Notes under the pieces: generated by a model | What the model saw: the letters and a program-made list of their open reading frames with translations, nothing else | Database searches by the model: none | What the model was told of the DNA's origin: nothing | Source of the DNA: Tetragonia tetragonoides | Lineage: Eukaryota > Streptophyta > Magnoliopsida > Caryophyllales > Aizoaceae | Length of the DNA: 64,000 bases | Reading direction: 5' to 3' | Assembly: GCA_038025085.1 (NCBI GenBank) | Contig: CM076146.1 | Coordinates: 19,539,001-19,603,000, forward strand | Made by a program: the position numbers and the translations under genes | Shown here: one piece after another, positions 40,090-53,200 of the stretch | How positions within the stretch are numbered: position 1 is the stretch's first letter | How the letters are laid out: each line of letters starts with the position of its first letter

Positions 40090-43000
40090 GATCCTTATAT
40101 GGAATGTGAGAGGCCTAAATGGCCCTAATAAACAGAAAGATGTGAGTTTTTTCTGCCAAAAAAATAATTGTGGCATGGTGGTTCTGTTAGAAACTAAAAT
40201 TAGGAAAATTAATTTAGCAAAATGCAAGAGAAATTTCATGCCAGAGTGGGAATCAATTAGCAACCATAATAATCATAGATTAGGTAGAATCTGGATTAGA
40301 TGGTTACCAAATTATTTCCATGTTAATGTGTTATTTTCATCTGTGCAAATGATGACTTGCAAAGTTTTTAATATAGTGAAAAAAAAAGAGTTTGTGGTGA
40401 GTTTTGTGTATGGGCTGAATGAAAAAGAGGAAAGAAAGCAACTGTGGCAGGACCTTTCTGACTATGCACTGAACTGCAACGTACCATGGATTGTTGGGGG
40501 GGACTTCAATAATGTATTAACACTTGGTAATAGGCAAGGAGGTGCCCCAGTCACATATTCTGAAGTACAGGACTTCAAGGACTGTTTAGAGGACTGTAAA
40601 CTAACAGAATTGAGCTGGACTGGGTGTGAATTTACTTGGAACAATAAGCATGAAAGGGGAGGGAGAGTTTATTCTAAAATAGATTGGGTTTTTGCCAACA
40701 GCCTTTGGATTCAGGAATTTGATCAATGTGATCTTAAATTCCATACAGAGGATGTGTCTGATCATTCCCCAATTTGTTTAACTATGCACAGAGAGCCCAC
40801 AAAAAATAGAAACAACCCCTTTAAATATTTCAACATGTGGAGCCTCCACTCTGATTTTCAAGCTAAGGTGCAGCAAGCTTGGAACATCAGAACACAAGGC
40901 ACAAAAATGTTCAGAGTGTACCAGAAACTGAAAAATGTGAGAGGAGTGCTGAAAAAGCTAAATAGGGATGATTTCAGTGGGATACTAAAGCAAGCTGAGA
41001 TAGCTAGGAATATTATGAATCAATCACAGAATACAGCAAACCAGGACCCTCTAAATGAGACCATACAGCAAGAGGAAGTGCAAGCAAGGAAGAGATATAA
41101 TGATCTGAATATGGCAGCAGAGAACTTCCTACAACAAAAGAGCAAGGCAAAATGGATTCAACTAGGGGATGGAAACACTCAATTTTTCCATGCACTTATG
41201 AAGCAAAAAAGGCAGCAGCACAGAGTACACTCCATTAAGACACAGGAAGGTACCTTGCTAGAGGAAAAGAACCAGATTGTGAAGGAATTTGTGGAATTCT
41301 ACAGAGGAATGCTAGGAGTTGCTGGAATCAGAGCCACTTCAGCAGAAAGCAGCTTCTTCTCAGCAGGACACAGACTAGACATACACCAACAGATGTCTCT
41401 GATTGCCCCTGTGACTGCTGAAGAAGTAAAGAGAGCTATGTTTGAAATTGACTATAATAAGAGCCCAGGCCCTGATGGATTTGGATCAGGGTTTTTCAAA
41501 GAAGCATGGCAAACAGTGGGGCAGGAAGTGACAGAGGCCATTATTGATTTTTTTGAGTCTTCCAAAATGCTAAAAGAAGTGAATGCAACTAACTTATGTC
41601 TTGTGCAGAAAATATCAAATCCTGAAAAGGCTTCTGATTACAGACCCATAGCCTGTTGCAACACCATCTACAAGTGCATCTCCAAGATCCTATGTGGAAG
41701 ACTGGCAAGAGTACTACCAGAACTAATTTCTGTAAACCAGGGAGCTTTTGTGGCACAAAGATCCATAGTCCACAACATTATGATTTGTCAGGATCTAATC
41801 AAGCACTAGAACAGAAAACAATCCTCCCCAAGATGCCTGATGAAGATTGACCTCAGGAAAGCCTATGACACAGTACACTGGGGTTTTATCAAGGAAATGA
41901 TGCAAGGATATGGATTCCCATTGAAATTTAGTGGGTGGATACTAGAATGTGTGCAAACAGCAAGCTTCAGCATCAACCTGAATGGGGAAGCCCATGGATA
42001 TTTCACTGCAAAGCGTGGCATTAGACAAGGAGACCCAATTTCTCCACTAATTTTTGTGCTAGTGATGGAATACCTGTCAAGAACCTTGAAGATAGCTTGC
42101 ATGGACAACAGCTTCAACTGGCACCCCATGTGCAAAGAACTTGCACTAAGTCATCTATGCTTTGAAGATGACTTGATGTGTTTCTGCAAAGCTACACCTG
42201 ACTCTGTGAATATCCTAATGGAGTGCCTGAATTACTTCTCACAAGCCACTGGTTTATGTGCAAACCAGGAAAAGTCAAGCATTTATGTGGCAGGGGTTAG
42301 TGAACAAGAGAAAAGGGTGCTGGTGAGCCTCTCAGGGTTTCAGGAGGGTACATTGCCAATGAAATACCTAGGTGTCCCTCTATCCCCATCAAAATGGAGC
42401 AAAATGGATTGTGAATGCTTGATGGATAAAATGACAAAAAGACTTCACACATGGGCTTCCAGGAACCTCTCATATGCAGGAAGGGCACAACTAATAAATT
42501 CTGTATTATTATCTATACATGTCTACTGGTCAAGCATATTTGTTATGCCTGCTGGAGTACTAAAAAGCATAGAGAAAAAATGCAGATTGTTTCTTTGGGG
42601 GGGGGGGGAACTGACCTCAAGCACAAAACTAGCCTGGTGGCTTGGGAAGTAGTATGCAGACCAAGGAGAAATGGGGGGATAAATATTAAACATTGCAAAT
42701 GGTTTAATATAGCCCTAAATGGGAAGCACATTTGGGATATAGCCACAAAAAAGGACACATTGTGGGTGAAGTGGATTAATGGAGTATATTTGAAAGGAAG
42801 TAATTTCTGGAATTATGCTCCTGTATGGGGAGCCAGCTGGTATTGGACTAAGCTCAACAAGATCAAAAGTCACTTCCAGGAGCACTATTCAACAAGAGGA
42901 GTGTGGAGGGAAACTGAAAATGGAATGTACTCAGTTGCTAGTGGATACAGAATTTTGATGGGAAATATGCCAAAATACAGACATTATGTCCTGATATGGG

Positions 43001-43482
43001 GAAGAGTTTCTGTACCTAGGCACAGCTTCTGTCTATGGTTGGCACAAATGGGGAGATTACTGACCAAAGACAGGCTACATAATATGGGCTTCCTTAATGG
43101 AGACACCATATGCTACCTGTGCAAAGAGGAGACAGAAAGTCACGACCATCTGTTTTTTAGCTGCAGTATTTCAACAGAGATAATGAAACAGGTACAGACA
43201 TGGCTGCATATTTCTGCAAGAGGAAGCACAATTCAGGGGCTACTAAACTGGATGAGTAGACAGAAATGCTCGAGATTCAGAAAGGAAGTGTATGCAGCTG
43301 GAATAGCAGCAACTGCATACTGGATTTGGAGAGCCAGAAATCTGATATGCTTTGAAAAGAGCAGTCTACCAGCAACACAGATTATGCAACAGATACAGCA
43401 AGCAATCAGAGTCAGAATCCAACAGTGCAGCAGCAATAGGAAGCTAAAAAGCAAGGATAAAAGATGGATAAGGCAACTGTGA
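40082..43482 (+). pseudogene. LINE1 ORF2: endonuclease, reverse transcriptase, zf-RVT (broken)
   Basis: About 1,133 codons. APE-type endonuclease at 1-230, with NVRGLN, LLETK, VGGDFNNV and SDHSP motifs. Reverse transcriptase about 505-745, with DYRPIACCNTIYK, KIDLRKAYDTVHW and RQGDPISPLIF. The catalytic box reads FEDD (42161-42172) where LINE3 and LINE2 have FADD. Then the zf-RVT region (about 940-1035) with C/H residues in ICYLCKEETESHDHLFF. No RNase H. Lesions are TAG at 41807-41809 (Tyr in LINE3) and a frameshift at a run of 12 G (42597-42608). Otherwise open to TGA 43480-43482. It would nick target DNA and copy LINE RNA in place. Confidence 0.92.
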
Positions 43483-44126
43483 GCCTGAATCAGGAAAATG
43501 GAAGAAATACAGAAGCACTGCACACAGGAGAGCAGCTTACAGCAGGCTGCAGCAGAGACTTCAGGAAGGAACCAGTAGCAGACTGCAGAAGATAGGCTGC
43601 AATCCAGGTAGAAGAATCCAGCAGGAAAAAAGGACAGCAGGCTCCAGGAAGGATACAGAAGCAGATTTATACAGAGAGAATCTGACGCAGAACAAATGCA
43701 AGGAATAGGCAGCAGTGCAGGAACTCAGGCAGCAGGTTTCAGCAGGTAATCAGCAACAGGTTGAAGAAGCAAGGCAGAATGAAAAAATATAACAGATCCA
43801 AGCAGAGTTGAAAAGCTAGAAGGAATTGTAATATCTCTAGCTATTTATGTTTTTGTATTTTGATGTAAGTCAGAAATAATTTTTGCAAATTGTAATGTTT
43901 ACAGAGATGGTGAGGAAGAATTTTTGCAAAGTGTAATGTTTACAGAGATGGTGAACCACTGCCTGTAGTGAGTTGCACCAGATTGAAGGGTTGTAAGGTA
44001 TTAGAGGGATGCAGCAAAAAGGAACCCTACCTAGTAGGTGGCCTTGGATCTGCATTGCCTAAGGACTGTAATCTTGTTACATTACAGAGAGCAATAATAC
44101 AATTTCTGACTTGCACCAAAAAAAAA
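43483..44126 (+). other. 3' UTR and A-tail of LINE1
   Basis: Starts with a CAG-rich stretch (CAGCAGGTTTCAGCAGG type) and ends with a block conserved in LINE3 and LINE4 (GTAGTGAGTTGCACCAGATT to CTGACTTGCACC) before the A-run. LINE2 has an unrelated 3' UTR. Confidence 0.8.
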
Positions 44127-44159
44127 AACATTGCGATCGCCCATGAATTATGCTAAGGA

Positions 44160-44862
44160 GGTCCTGTATTCAGTCCCTATATGGGTGAAATTCCCAGGAT
44201 TCGATATCAAATACTGGAATGCTACAGGTTTGAGTAAGGTATAAAGCCTCATAGGGCGCCCTATGATGGCTGATAAGAACACAGAGATGAAAGTGGGGAT
44301 TAATTTTGCTCGTGTGCTTATAGAGGTAGATATTGATTCTGAATTTTTAGATAAAGTCTACTTCAAAAAAGAAAGGGGCAATGTGGTTGAGCAATGTGTT
44401 GATTATGACTGGAAGCCCACTATATGCAAGTTCTGTAGTCAGTATGGGCATGTTGAGGAGCACTGCAGGAAGATACTAGGCACTGGGGTGTTGCCACAGA
44501 TTACAAATGTGCAGCCTATGCAACCAGTACAGCCTGTATAGCAGATAGTCAGGCCTAGGCAGCATGATCAGGGGGGACACATGAACCAGCAAAGGCAGAC
44601 AGAATGGCAGCCTGTGGGAAGAGGCGGGGGCAGGATGGGAGGAAGATTTGCTATGGGGAGAGCTAGAGCAGAAAGACAAAATGCAGACCAACAACGTCCT
44701 ATACCTGCAATCACTAATACTAAGGCTGCCCAGCAGAATGGAGGTGAGGCTACCCCTATCCACAACTCTTTTAGCATCCTTAACATGGAGGAAGCTGTGG
44801 GGATTGAGGTTCTCCAACCGGGGGGGGGGGAGAAAATCATACCTCCTGATGGGCATGGATAG
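44160..44862 (+). pseudogene. LINE2 ORF1 remnant (DUF4283 C-terminus, CCHC knuckle)
   Basis: Only the C-terminal half remains. SVPIWVKFPGF-like sequence is followed by TAA near 44242, then an open stretch 44263-44541 with the knuckle CKFCSQYGHVEEHC (about 44430-44471), a TAG near 44539, and an Arg/Gly-rich part. A run of 11 G lies at 44820-44830. The end keeps the ATGGATAG overlap with ORF2 (44855-44862). Confidence 0.82.
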
Positions 44863-47800
44863 CCTTTTGGTTTGGAATGTTAGAGGCCTAAATGGGCCTA
44901 ATAAGCAAAAGGAGGTTGCCCTCTTTTGCAAAAGTAATAAAATTGGTTTTGTAGATTTTATTGAAACCAAAATTAGGCGTGTAAACTATGAAAAAAGCAA
45001 AAAAAAGTTTGTTAGGAGAATGGGAATCATTTATCAATTTAAATGACCACCATTTGGGGAGAATATGGATCAGGTGGCTGCCTCATGAACTCTTTGTAAC
45101 TGTGATCTTCTCTTCTGCTCAATTGGTCACATGTCAGGTTGTTAACCTCAAGCTTCAGGAGAGGTTCATTGTGAGCATTGTGTATGGTTTCTATGATAAA
45201 GAAGAAAAGAAATAATTATGGCAGGACTTGAGGAATTTTGCTAGAAATTGTGGATTGCCTTGGATAATTGCAGGGTATTTTAACAATGTCTTGGGTCAGG
45301 AAAATAGAGCACGAGGTGCAGCTATGACTTATGCTGAAATTGTGGATTTTAAAGACTGTATTGATGATTGCCAGCTTACTGAGGTGAGCTGGACAGGTCA
45401 TAAGTATACATGGAACAACAGACTTGAAGATGGTGTGAGAGTCTATTCTAAAATTGACTTGATTTTTGCAAACCTTCAATGGGTGCAAAAATTTGATCAA
45501 TTTACTGTGAGATTTATTCTAGAGGGGACCTCTGATCACTCCCCTATGCATATCACTCTATCAGGTTGTACCCAGCAACAAAGGGGGGTTTTCAGATACT
45601 TCAATATGTGGAGCAGGCATCCTGATTTCTAACATGTGGTGCAACAAGCCTGGAGCATACAAACACATGGTACAATGATGTTTCAACTCTACAATAAACT
45701 CAAGGCAGTCAGGCATGCCTTGAAGAAGCTGAATAGAGAGGAATATTCTGATATTCTCTCTAGGGTTGAACAGGCTAGAAGCAAACTGCAAGCAGCTCAG
45801 TCCTGTGCTAATAGTTGCTCTAGGGATGCACAGTTACAGAGGGTAGAGGGATTAGCTAGACAACAGTTTTGTGATGTTAATTTTGTTGCTGAATCTTTCC
45901 TGCAGCAGAAGAGCAAAATGAGGTGGGTACAGCTGGGAGATGATAATACTCAATTTTTCCATGCCCTGCTGAAACAAAGAACACAGAAGAATAGGGTTTC
46001 CAGTTTGAAGAAGTCAAATGGTGAAGTCCTCATTGAAAAGGATCAGGTGTTTGCTGAACTGATTTCCTTCTATAAGGGAATGCTTGGGGTAAAGGAAGCT
46101 ACAACGGTTCCTGCACCTGATTTCATCTTTAAAGCAGGCACTGTTTTAACAACTAAACAACAAGTATAGTTGATAGCTCCAGTCAGTCACAAAGAGATAA
46201 AAGCTGCAATGTTCACAATTGACTGCAACAAGAGCCCTAGCCCTGATGGTTTTAGTAGTGGCTTCTTTAGGGATGCATGGGAGATTGTTGGTGAGGATGT
46301 ATGCCATCTTGCACAGGACTTCTTTTATTCAGGGAAAATGCTGAAGCAACTCAATGCAACCACCTTATGCTTGGTGCCTAAGGTATAAAATCCTGAATAT
46401 GCTTCTGATTTTCGTCCAATTGCATGCTGCAATACAATATATAAATGCATCTCAAAGGTGTTGTGTAACAGATTGGCTCAAGTGTTACCTGGTCTAGTGT
46501 CCTTAAATCAAGGAGCATTTGTTGCTAATAGGTCTATAGTACACAATATTATGATATGTCAGGATTTAATTAGACATTACAGAAGGAAGAATACCACAGC
46601 TAGATGTTTGATGAAGATAGACTTGAGGAAAGCCTATGATACCATTCATTGGGGTTTTTTGAGTGAGATGTTTATGGGCTATGGGTTCCCTGTACCTTTT
46701 AGTAATTGGTTGCTTACTTGTGTGCAAAGTGCAAGTTTTACTGTTAGCTTGAATGGAGAATGCAATGGTTATTTTGAGGCAAAAAGGGGGTATTAGGCAG
46801 GGGGACCCAGTCTCTCCATTGATCTTTGTTTTGTTGATGGAATTTCTCTCTCGTCTCTTGAAACTTGTTAGCCAATCTCCTGATTTCCAGCTCCATCCCA
46901 TGTGCAAAGCTGTTCAACTGAGTCATCTGTGCTTTGCAGATGATGTTATGGTGTTCTATAGACCAAACAGAAGCTCTGTGACCAAAGTGATGGAATGTTT
47001 TTCTTACTTTACACAAGTGACAGGGCTGCAAGCTAATAAGGAGAAATCACACTTACATGCTGCTGGGGTGAAGGAGTGAGTTAAGAGAGAGCTGCAACTG
47101 CTATCTGCATTCAAAGAGGGGGATTTTCCAATGAGATACTTGGGTGTTCCACTCTGCCCCTCTAAGTGGAACAAGCTGGATTGTGCTTGCTTGGTGGAAA
47201 AGATTACCAAAAGATTGCACATATGGGCTTCAATGAGTTTGTCCTATGCTGGTAGGGCACAACTCATTAATTCAGTCCTTGTGTCCCTGCATGTATACTG
47301 GGCTAGTATCTTTATCCTGCCTGTTGGTGTCATTAAGACAATTGAAAAGAAATGCAGAGAATTCTTGTGGAGGGGTGTTGAGCAGAAGAAAGGTGGTTGT
47401 CTTGTTGCATGGGACATAGTCTGTAGGCCAAAGAAACAAGGAGGCCTGAATTGCAGAAACAAGGAGGCCAAAGCTGCAAAAAAAAAGGATAATATGTGGG
47501 TACGCTGGATAAATGGAGTTTATTTAAAGAATGCAGATTTTTGGCAGTATGTCCCCAACACTGGTTGCAGCTGGGCATGGCAGAAATTGAACAAGAATAA
47601 ATCCCTTTTTCAGCAAGCCTATACTGTAGGTAACAGATGGTCCTTGACAGCAAATGGGAAGTACACAGTTCAAAGTGGATATAATTTCTTGGCAGGAGAT
47701 TTACCCAAACTGAGACATGCCAATCTCATTTGGGGGAGAGTCAATAAGCCTAGGCACAGATTCTGCCTCTAGCTAGCACAGGAAAACAGGTTGCTGACCA

Positions 47801-48200
47801 AGGATAGAGTACACAAGATGAGGTTCTTAGTAGGGAGTGCAGACTGTAGTTTTTGTCAAAAAGAGGAAGAAACACACAAGCATCTATTCTTTGAGTGCCC
47901 TAGATCTCTCTCACTGCTGAATGGAGTGAAAAGATGGTTGGGATGCAAGGCATCTGCTAGTGGTATTCATGGTATGCTCAACTGGATAAGCAGGAAGAAG
48001 GGTAGCAAATTCAGGAGAGAAGTTTATGATGCAGCAGTAGCAGCTCTGAGCTACTGAATCTGGAGAGCCAGAAATGCAATCTGTTTCAATGCAGGGAAAT
48101 TTACCGATGAAACTATTTTGCAGCAGGTGAAGTTTGATGTGCAGGCACATATTGAAGGCAGAAGAAGTCACAAGTGTACAAAAGCTGATAAAATGTTCCT
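44855..48200 (+). pseudogene. LINE2 ORF2, heavily broken
   Basis: Endonuclease pieces (SLLVWNVRGLNGPNKQKEV, DFIETKI, AGYFNNVLG where GDFNN is expected, SDHSP). RT pieces follow (46170-47079, with CFADDVMVF at about 46929-46955). Then a connector and zf-RVT (47131-48057, CSFCQKEEETHKHLFF). Breaks include stops at 45213, 45630, 46167, 46386, about 47077 and 47770, and frame changes near 45045 and 46790. TAG at 47770-47772 coincides with the codon position of a TAG in LINE3 (53181). The RT catalytic box is intact, but the gene cannot give a full protein. Confidence 0.88.
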
Positions 48201-48458
48201 TAATAGCCTGGTGTAATAGGGATTAGCTCTTACTAATATTGGTTTGTTCTATTTTTAGTTCATTGCTGTATGTAGCCTAGTTGGGTAAGGTTTGCTTTCA
48301 TGTTCAGTGGTTATGTAGGGGCTAATGTAATGGTGAACTTAAGACTTGTACAAGCTGGAAACCTTACATAGTAGGTGGGTTAGACTTGTGCTAGTCTTGT
48401 AGGTTGTCTGGTGCTTGATTTCAATTTTCAATACAATGCTAATTTTAACCAAAAAAAA

Positions 48459-48774
48459 AACATTGCGATCGCGTAAAACCGCCCTTCAAGCCTATCAGGA
48501 ACCCAAAAACTGACCCTGGGGGCCTCCCATGTCCCCTATGGGTCTCCCGTGCGATATGGGGCGAAAATATTAACGTCGAAAAGTTTGCGTCCGGAGGCCC
48601 AGAACACGTCGCCTACAGCATTCCCGGGTCCTGGTTGCCGTTTTCTTCCAAAAAAAATTCGAGGGGTCTTTCATGCCCCTAGGGGACCCTCGGTGCCCCG
48701 GGAGGGTCACCTTCATCCCCAAACTCTAACATCACCCAAGTCGCCCGTATTAGGGCCTTAACATTGCGATTGCG
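48459..48774 (+). repeat. Satellite monomer between LINE2 and LINE3
   Basis: One monomer, 301 bp from AACATTG at 48459 to AACATTG at 48760, plus the flanking TSD bases. A frame open at 48549-48761 is not conserved. Confidence 0.9.
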
Positions 48775-48862
48775 TTTTCGGCAACTTTCTCTCTATGAAA
48801 AAAATGCTCTCACCTCTCTCCTCTACACCGCCCGTCCGCCATTGACGCAGCTGTGAGTTCCA

Positions 48863-50242
48863 ATGGGGAAGAAAGATAAGGCAAAATGAGGGGGAGAAAA
48901 GCAAGATGACAATGGAGGAAACTCAGCACCACCAGGTCCGACGACAACTGTGAATCAGAGACAAAGTACAAGCATGAACCGAGACAACCTAGATCGGGTT
49001 GTGCGCAACCTTACTGATGAATTGGAGGCACCGGAGGTCATGACTCCTGAAGCACAAACAAAAACAGTCCAACAGATGGAAATTGCAAGAGAGAAGTTCA
49101 ATTCTTGGCTCTCAAAAATGAAGGAAAAGGCAAGAACACTCTCCTCGTCTGACGATGAAGATGAAGGCCTAGAACAAATCAAACAGCAAGAGACAGCAAC
49201 TGCAGGTAATACCTCAGCTTGGGATAAATTTGACATATCCAAATTAAAGAATTCTGGATTTAAATTGGATTTTGTTGCGCCAACAATGCATGAAGGAAAA
49301 CCTATAGGGGAAATTAGCTACATGGACATAGAATCTGAAATCAATTACTTGAACAAAGCTGTTGTTTGCTATATTATGGGGTCAAAACCACCAATTAAAG
49401 TGTTAAGTGGCTACTTAAGAAGAATCTGGGCAAAACGTGGGATGAACAAAATAGCCATGATGAAAAATGGATTGGTGTTGGTTAGGTTTGATTCCTTAGA
49501 GCAAAGGGATGCTGTAATTCAAGAGGGAGTCTACCATTTTGACAACAAACCCATGATAGTGAGGGCATGGTCTGAAAATGTGGATTATGCACAAGAAGAA
49601 TTGACCTCGGTGCCTATTTGGGTCAAATTTCCTGGTCTTAATGTGAAATATTGGAATGCTAAGGGACTGAGCAAGATTGCCAGCCTAGTAGGAAGGCCAA
49701 TGATGGCAAACAAAAACACAGAGCTCAAAGTAGGGATCCAATTTGCTAGAGTATTGATTGAGGTGGAAGTTGGAGCTGAATACCCTAATAAGGTACACTA
49801 CAAGAATGAAAAAGGCAATATTGTGGAACAGGAAGTGGAATATGACTGGAAGCCTATTCTTTACAACCACTGCAAGCAATATGGGCATAAGGAAGGTGAA
49901 TGCAGAAAGAAAGTAACTGCAGCTCCTATGCCACAAACACTGCCTGCACAGCCACCAGCTATGCCTCCTAGGGCTCAACACTGGCAGAATGCAGGAAGAG
50001 GGAGAGGAAGAGCTTGGAATGCAGGGAAAGGAATGAGAGCAGGTAGAGGCCAGTATAGGCAAGTTCAACAGCCTAAAACTGGCACACAGATGCAAAACAG
50101 TTTTGAAATTCTGCAAAATGAAGAAGAAACACAAGAGGCACAGACAGAAGAAACACTGGAGCCAGAACAGCAAAAGAATCAGAATGCAGTTGAGGTGCCA
50201 TTACATGGTAAGTCTCCTATCTTGACTGTTGGTCATGGATAG
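48863..50242 (+). pseudogene. LINE3 ORF1, one early nonsense codon
   Basis: Starts MGKKDKAK, then TGA (48887-48889, CGA in LINE1). After it the frame is open to TAG 50240-50242, with an internal Met at 48950 (430 codons). DUF4283 region, then a knuckle in which the first cysteine has changed: the LINE1 CSHC reads YNHC (about 49861-49872) before KQYGHKEGEC. Arg/Gly-rich tract and Gln/Glu-rich tail as in LINE1. The early stop and the lost zinc ligand both argue against full function. Confidence 0.88.
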
Positions 50243-53200
50243 GATACTAGTATGGAATGTTAGAGGCCTAAATGGCCCAAATAAACAAAGGGATGTAGCC
50301 CTTTTTTGTAAAGAAAATAAATGTGGAATGGTGGCTTTCCTAGAAACCAAAATCAGATTAGCTAACCTTGAAAAATACAAAAATAGTTTCATGCCAGGCT
50401 GGGAATCTTATAGAAATCACAATGAGCACAATTTAGGTAGAATCTGGTTAAGATGGATACCAAATTGTTTTCATGTTGATATTTTATTCTCTTATGTGCA
50501 AATGATCATATGCAAAGTGGTTAATATTGTGGAAAAAAAGGAATTTGTGGCTAGCTTTGTTTATGGCCTAAATGAAAAAGAGGAAAGGAGAACATTATGG
50601 AAAGACCTGTCAGATTTTGCAAGCAATTTCAATAAACCATGGTTTGTTGGGGGAGACTTCAATAATGTAATGCTAGCTGAAAACAGGATAGGAGGAATTC
50701 CAGTTACATTCTCTGAAATTCAGGATTTTAAAGAGTGTATTGAGCAATGTTTCCTCACTGAAATGGGTTGGTCAGGGTGCCAGTTTACATGGAATAATAG
50801 GCATGAAAGGGGTGGGAGAGTCTATTCTAAAATTGATTGGGCCCTTGCAAACAGCTTCTAGTTTCAGGAATTTGATCAATTTGATCTGAAATTCCACCCA
50901 GAGGGAGTTTCTGATCACTCTCCAATTTGCCTGGCTCTTCAGAGTGAACCAGCATAAACAAAGATCCCCTTTAAATACTCCAACATGTGGAGCCTCCACT
51001 CTGAATTCCATGCTATGGTTCAGCAAGCATGGAATTTCAGAACACAAGGCACAAAAATGTTCAGAGTGTACAGGAAACTGAAAAAGGTGAGAACAGTGCT
51101 GAAGATGTTAAACAGAAATGAATTTAGGGACATTTTAGCACAAGCAGACATTGCTAGAGCTACCATGACTCAAGCTCAGATTGATGCTAACAAGGAGCCC
51201 TTAAATGAGGAAGCACAACAGAAGGAATTACAGGCCAGGAAAAAATACAATGAGGTGAATATGGCTGCAGAGAATTTCTTACAGCAGAAAAGTAAGGAAA
51301 ATTGGGTTCAGCTGGGGGATGGAAACACACATTTCTTCCATACAGTCATGAAGCAAAGAAGACACAAGAATAGAGTGCACTCAATCAGAACACAGCAGGG
51401 GACTCTATTGGATGATCAACAGATGGTTATGGAGGAATTTGTGAGATTCTACAAAGAAATGCTGGGAGTCTCAGGGGATAGAGCAACTACAGCAGAAGAC
51501 AGTTTCTTCTCAGCAGGACACAAACTGAATATACATCAACAGATGAACCTCATTGCTCCAGTCAGTGCCACTGAGGTGAAAACAGCAATGTTTGAAATAG
51601 ATTGCAACAAAAGCCCGGGCCCTGATGGATTTGGATCAGGGTTCTTCAAGGCAGCTTGGCATATTGTAGGGCATGAAGTGACTGAGGCTATCATTGACTT
51701 CTTTGAGTCATCTAGAATGCTTAAAGAAGTTAATGCCACAAACCTATGTCTTGTGCAGAAGATACAAAACTCAGAGAAGGCATCTGATTTCAGACCCATA
51801 GCATGCTGCAATACAATATACAAGTGCGTATCCAAGATCATGTGTGGAAGACTGGCAAAAGTACTCCCAGTGCTTATTTCAGAGAACCAGGGAGCCTTTG
51901 TGGCTCAGAGATCAATTGTGAATAACATCATGATATGTCAGGACCTTATTAAGCACTACAACAGGAAACAATCATCTCCTAGATGCTTAATGAAGATAGA
52001 CCTGAGGAAAGCATATGACACAATACATTGGGGATTTGTGAAGGAAATGCTGCAAGGGTATGGTTTCCCTGCAAAATTCAGTGGATGGATAATTGAATGC
52101 ATCCAAACTGCAAGCTTTAGCATCAATCTGAATGGGGAAACACATGGATACTTTACTGCAAAACGTGGCATTAGACAGGGTGATCCAATCTCTCCACTAA
52201 TTTTTGTATTAGTTATGGAATACCTGTCTAGAACACTAAAAATAGCCTGTATGGATAGAAGCTTCAGCTGGCACCCCATGTGCAAAGACCTTGGATTGAG
52301 TCATCTCTGCTTTGCTGATGACTTAATGTGTTTCTGCAAAGCTACCCCTAAATCTGTGAGCACTATGATGAACAGCATAAACCACTTCTCACAATCCACT
52401 GGTCTATATGCAAACAAGGAAAAATCAAATATTTATGTAGCAGGGGTAAATGAACAAATGAAAAATGAACTGTTGCACATCTCAGGATTTAGAGAGGGAA
52501 CCTTGCCCATGAAATACCTGGGTGTCCCACTGTCCCCTTCCAAATGGAGCAAAATAGATTGTGAGTGTTTGGTGGATAAAATGACTAGGAAACTGCAGAT
52601 TTGGGCCTCTAGGAATCTCTCTTATGCAGGAAGGGTACAATTAATTAATTCTGTACTATTTTCCATACATGTATACTGGTCAAGCATCTTCATTATGCCT
52701 GCTGGGGTACTGAAAAGTGTGGAGCAAAAATGCAGATTTTTCTTATGGGGGACAACTGAACAGAAACACAAGACAAGCTTGGTGGCATGGGACATGGTAT
52801 GCAGACCAAGGAAAAACGGTGGACTAAATGTGAAAAATTGCAAATGGTTCAACATAGCTCTAAATGGTAAGCATATTTGGGATCTAGCCACAAAGAAAGA
52901 CACACTGTGGGTAAAATGGATCAATGGAGTATATCTGAAAGGTGTAAACCTTTGGAACTATGCTCCAGTCTGGGGTTCTAGCTGGTACTGGAACAAGCTG
53001 AAAAAGATCAAAAGCTATTTTCAGGCACAATACACTACAAGGGGTGCATGGAAGCTTGAAACTGATGGCTTATATTCTGCTCCAAGTGGCTACAGAATGT
53101 TGCAAGGAAATATGCCAAAATACAGACATGCAGATTTAATCTGGGGGAAGTTATCCATGCCTAGACAAAGCTTCTGCCTCTAGCTAGCACGAAAGGGAAG

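Larger units (their letters stand above)
38617..44126 (+). mobile_element. LINE1: near full-length L1-type retrotransposon (5.5 kb) in satellite
   Basis: The 5' end is a CT-rich UTR of about 90 bp, followed by ORF1, ORF2, a 3' UTR and an A-tail. Flanks are AACATTGCATTGC (38604-38616) and AACATTGCGATCGC (44127-44140), a target-site duplication of 13-14 bp with two differences. Satellite lies to the left; LINE2 begins straight after the right flank. The 3' UTR contains a tandem copy of a ~50-bp unit (TTTTGCAAATTGTAATGTTT type, 43875-43955), also seen in LINE4. Confidence 0.92.
44141..48458 (+). mobile_element. LINE2: 5'-truncated L1-type element of a second subfamily, in tandem with LINE1
   Basis: Starts inside ORF1 at DYAKEVLYSVPIWVKF-like sequence and ends with an A-tail. 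TSD AACATTGCGATCGC is perfect at 44127-44140 and 48459-48472. Protein identity to LINE1 is clearly lower than that between LINE1, LINE3 and LINE4, and the 3' UTR (48200-48450) is different, so this is a separate subfamily that used the same target. Confidence 0.9.
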
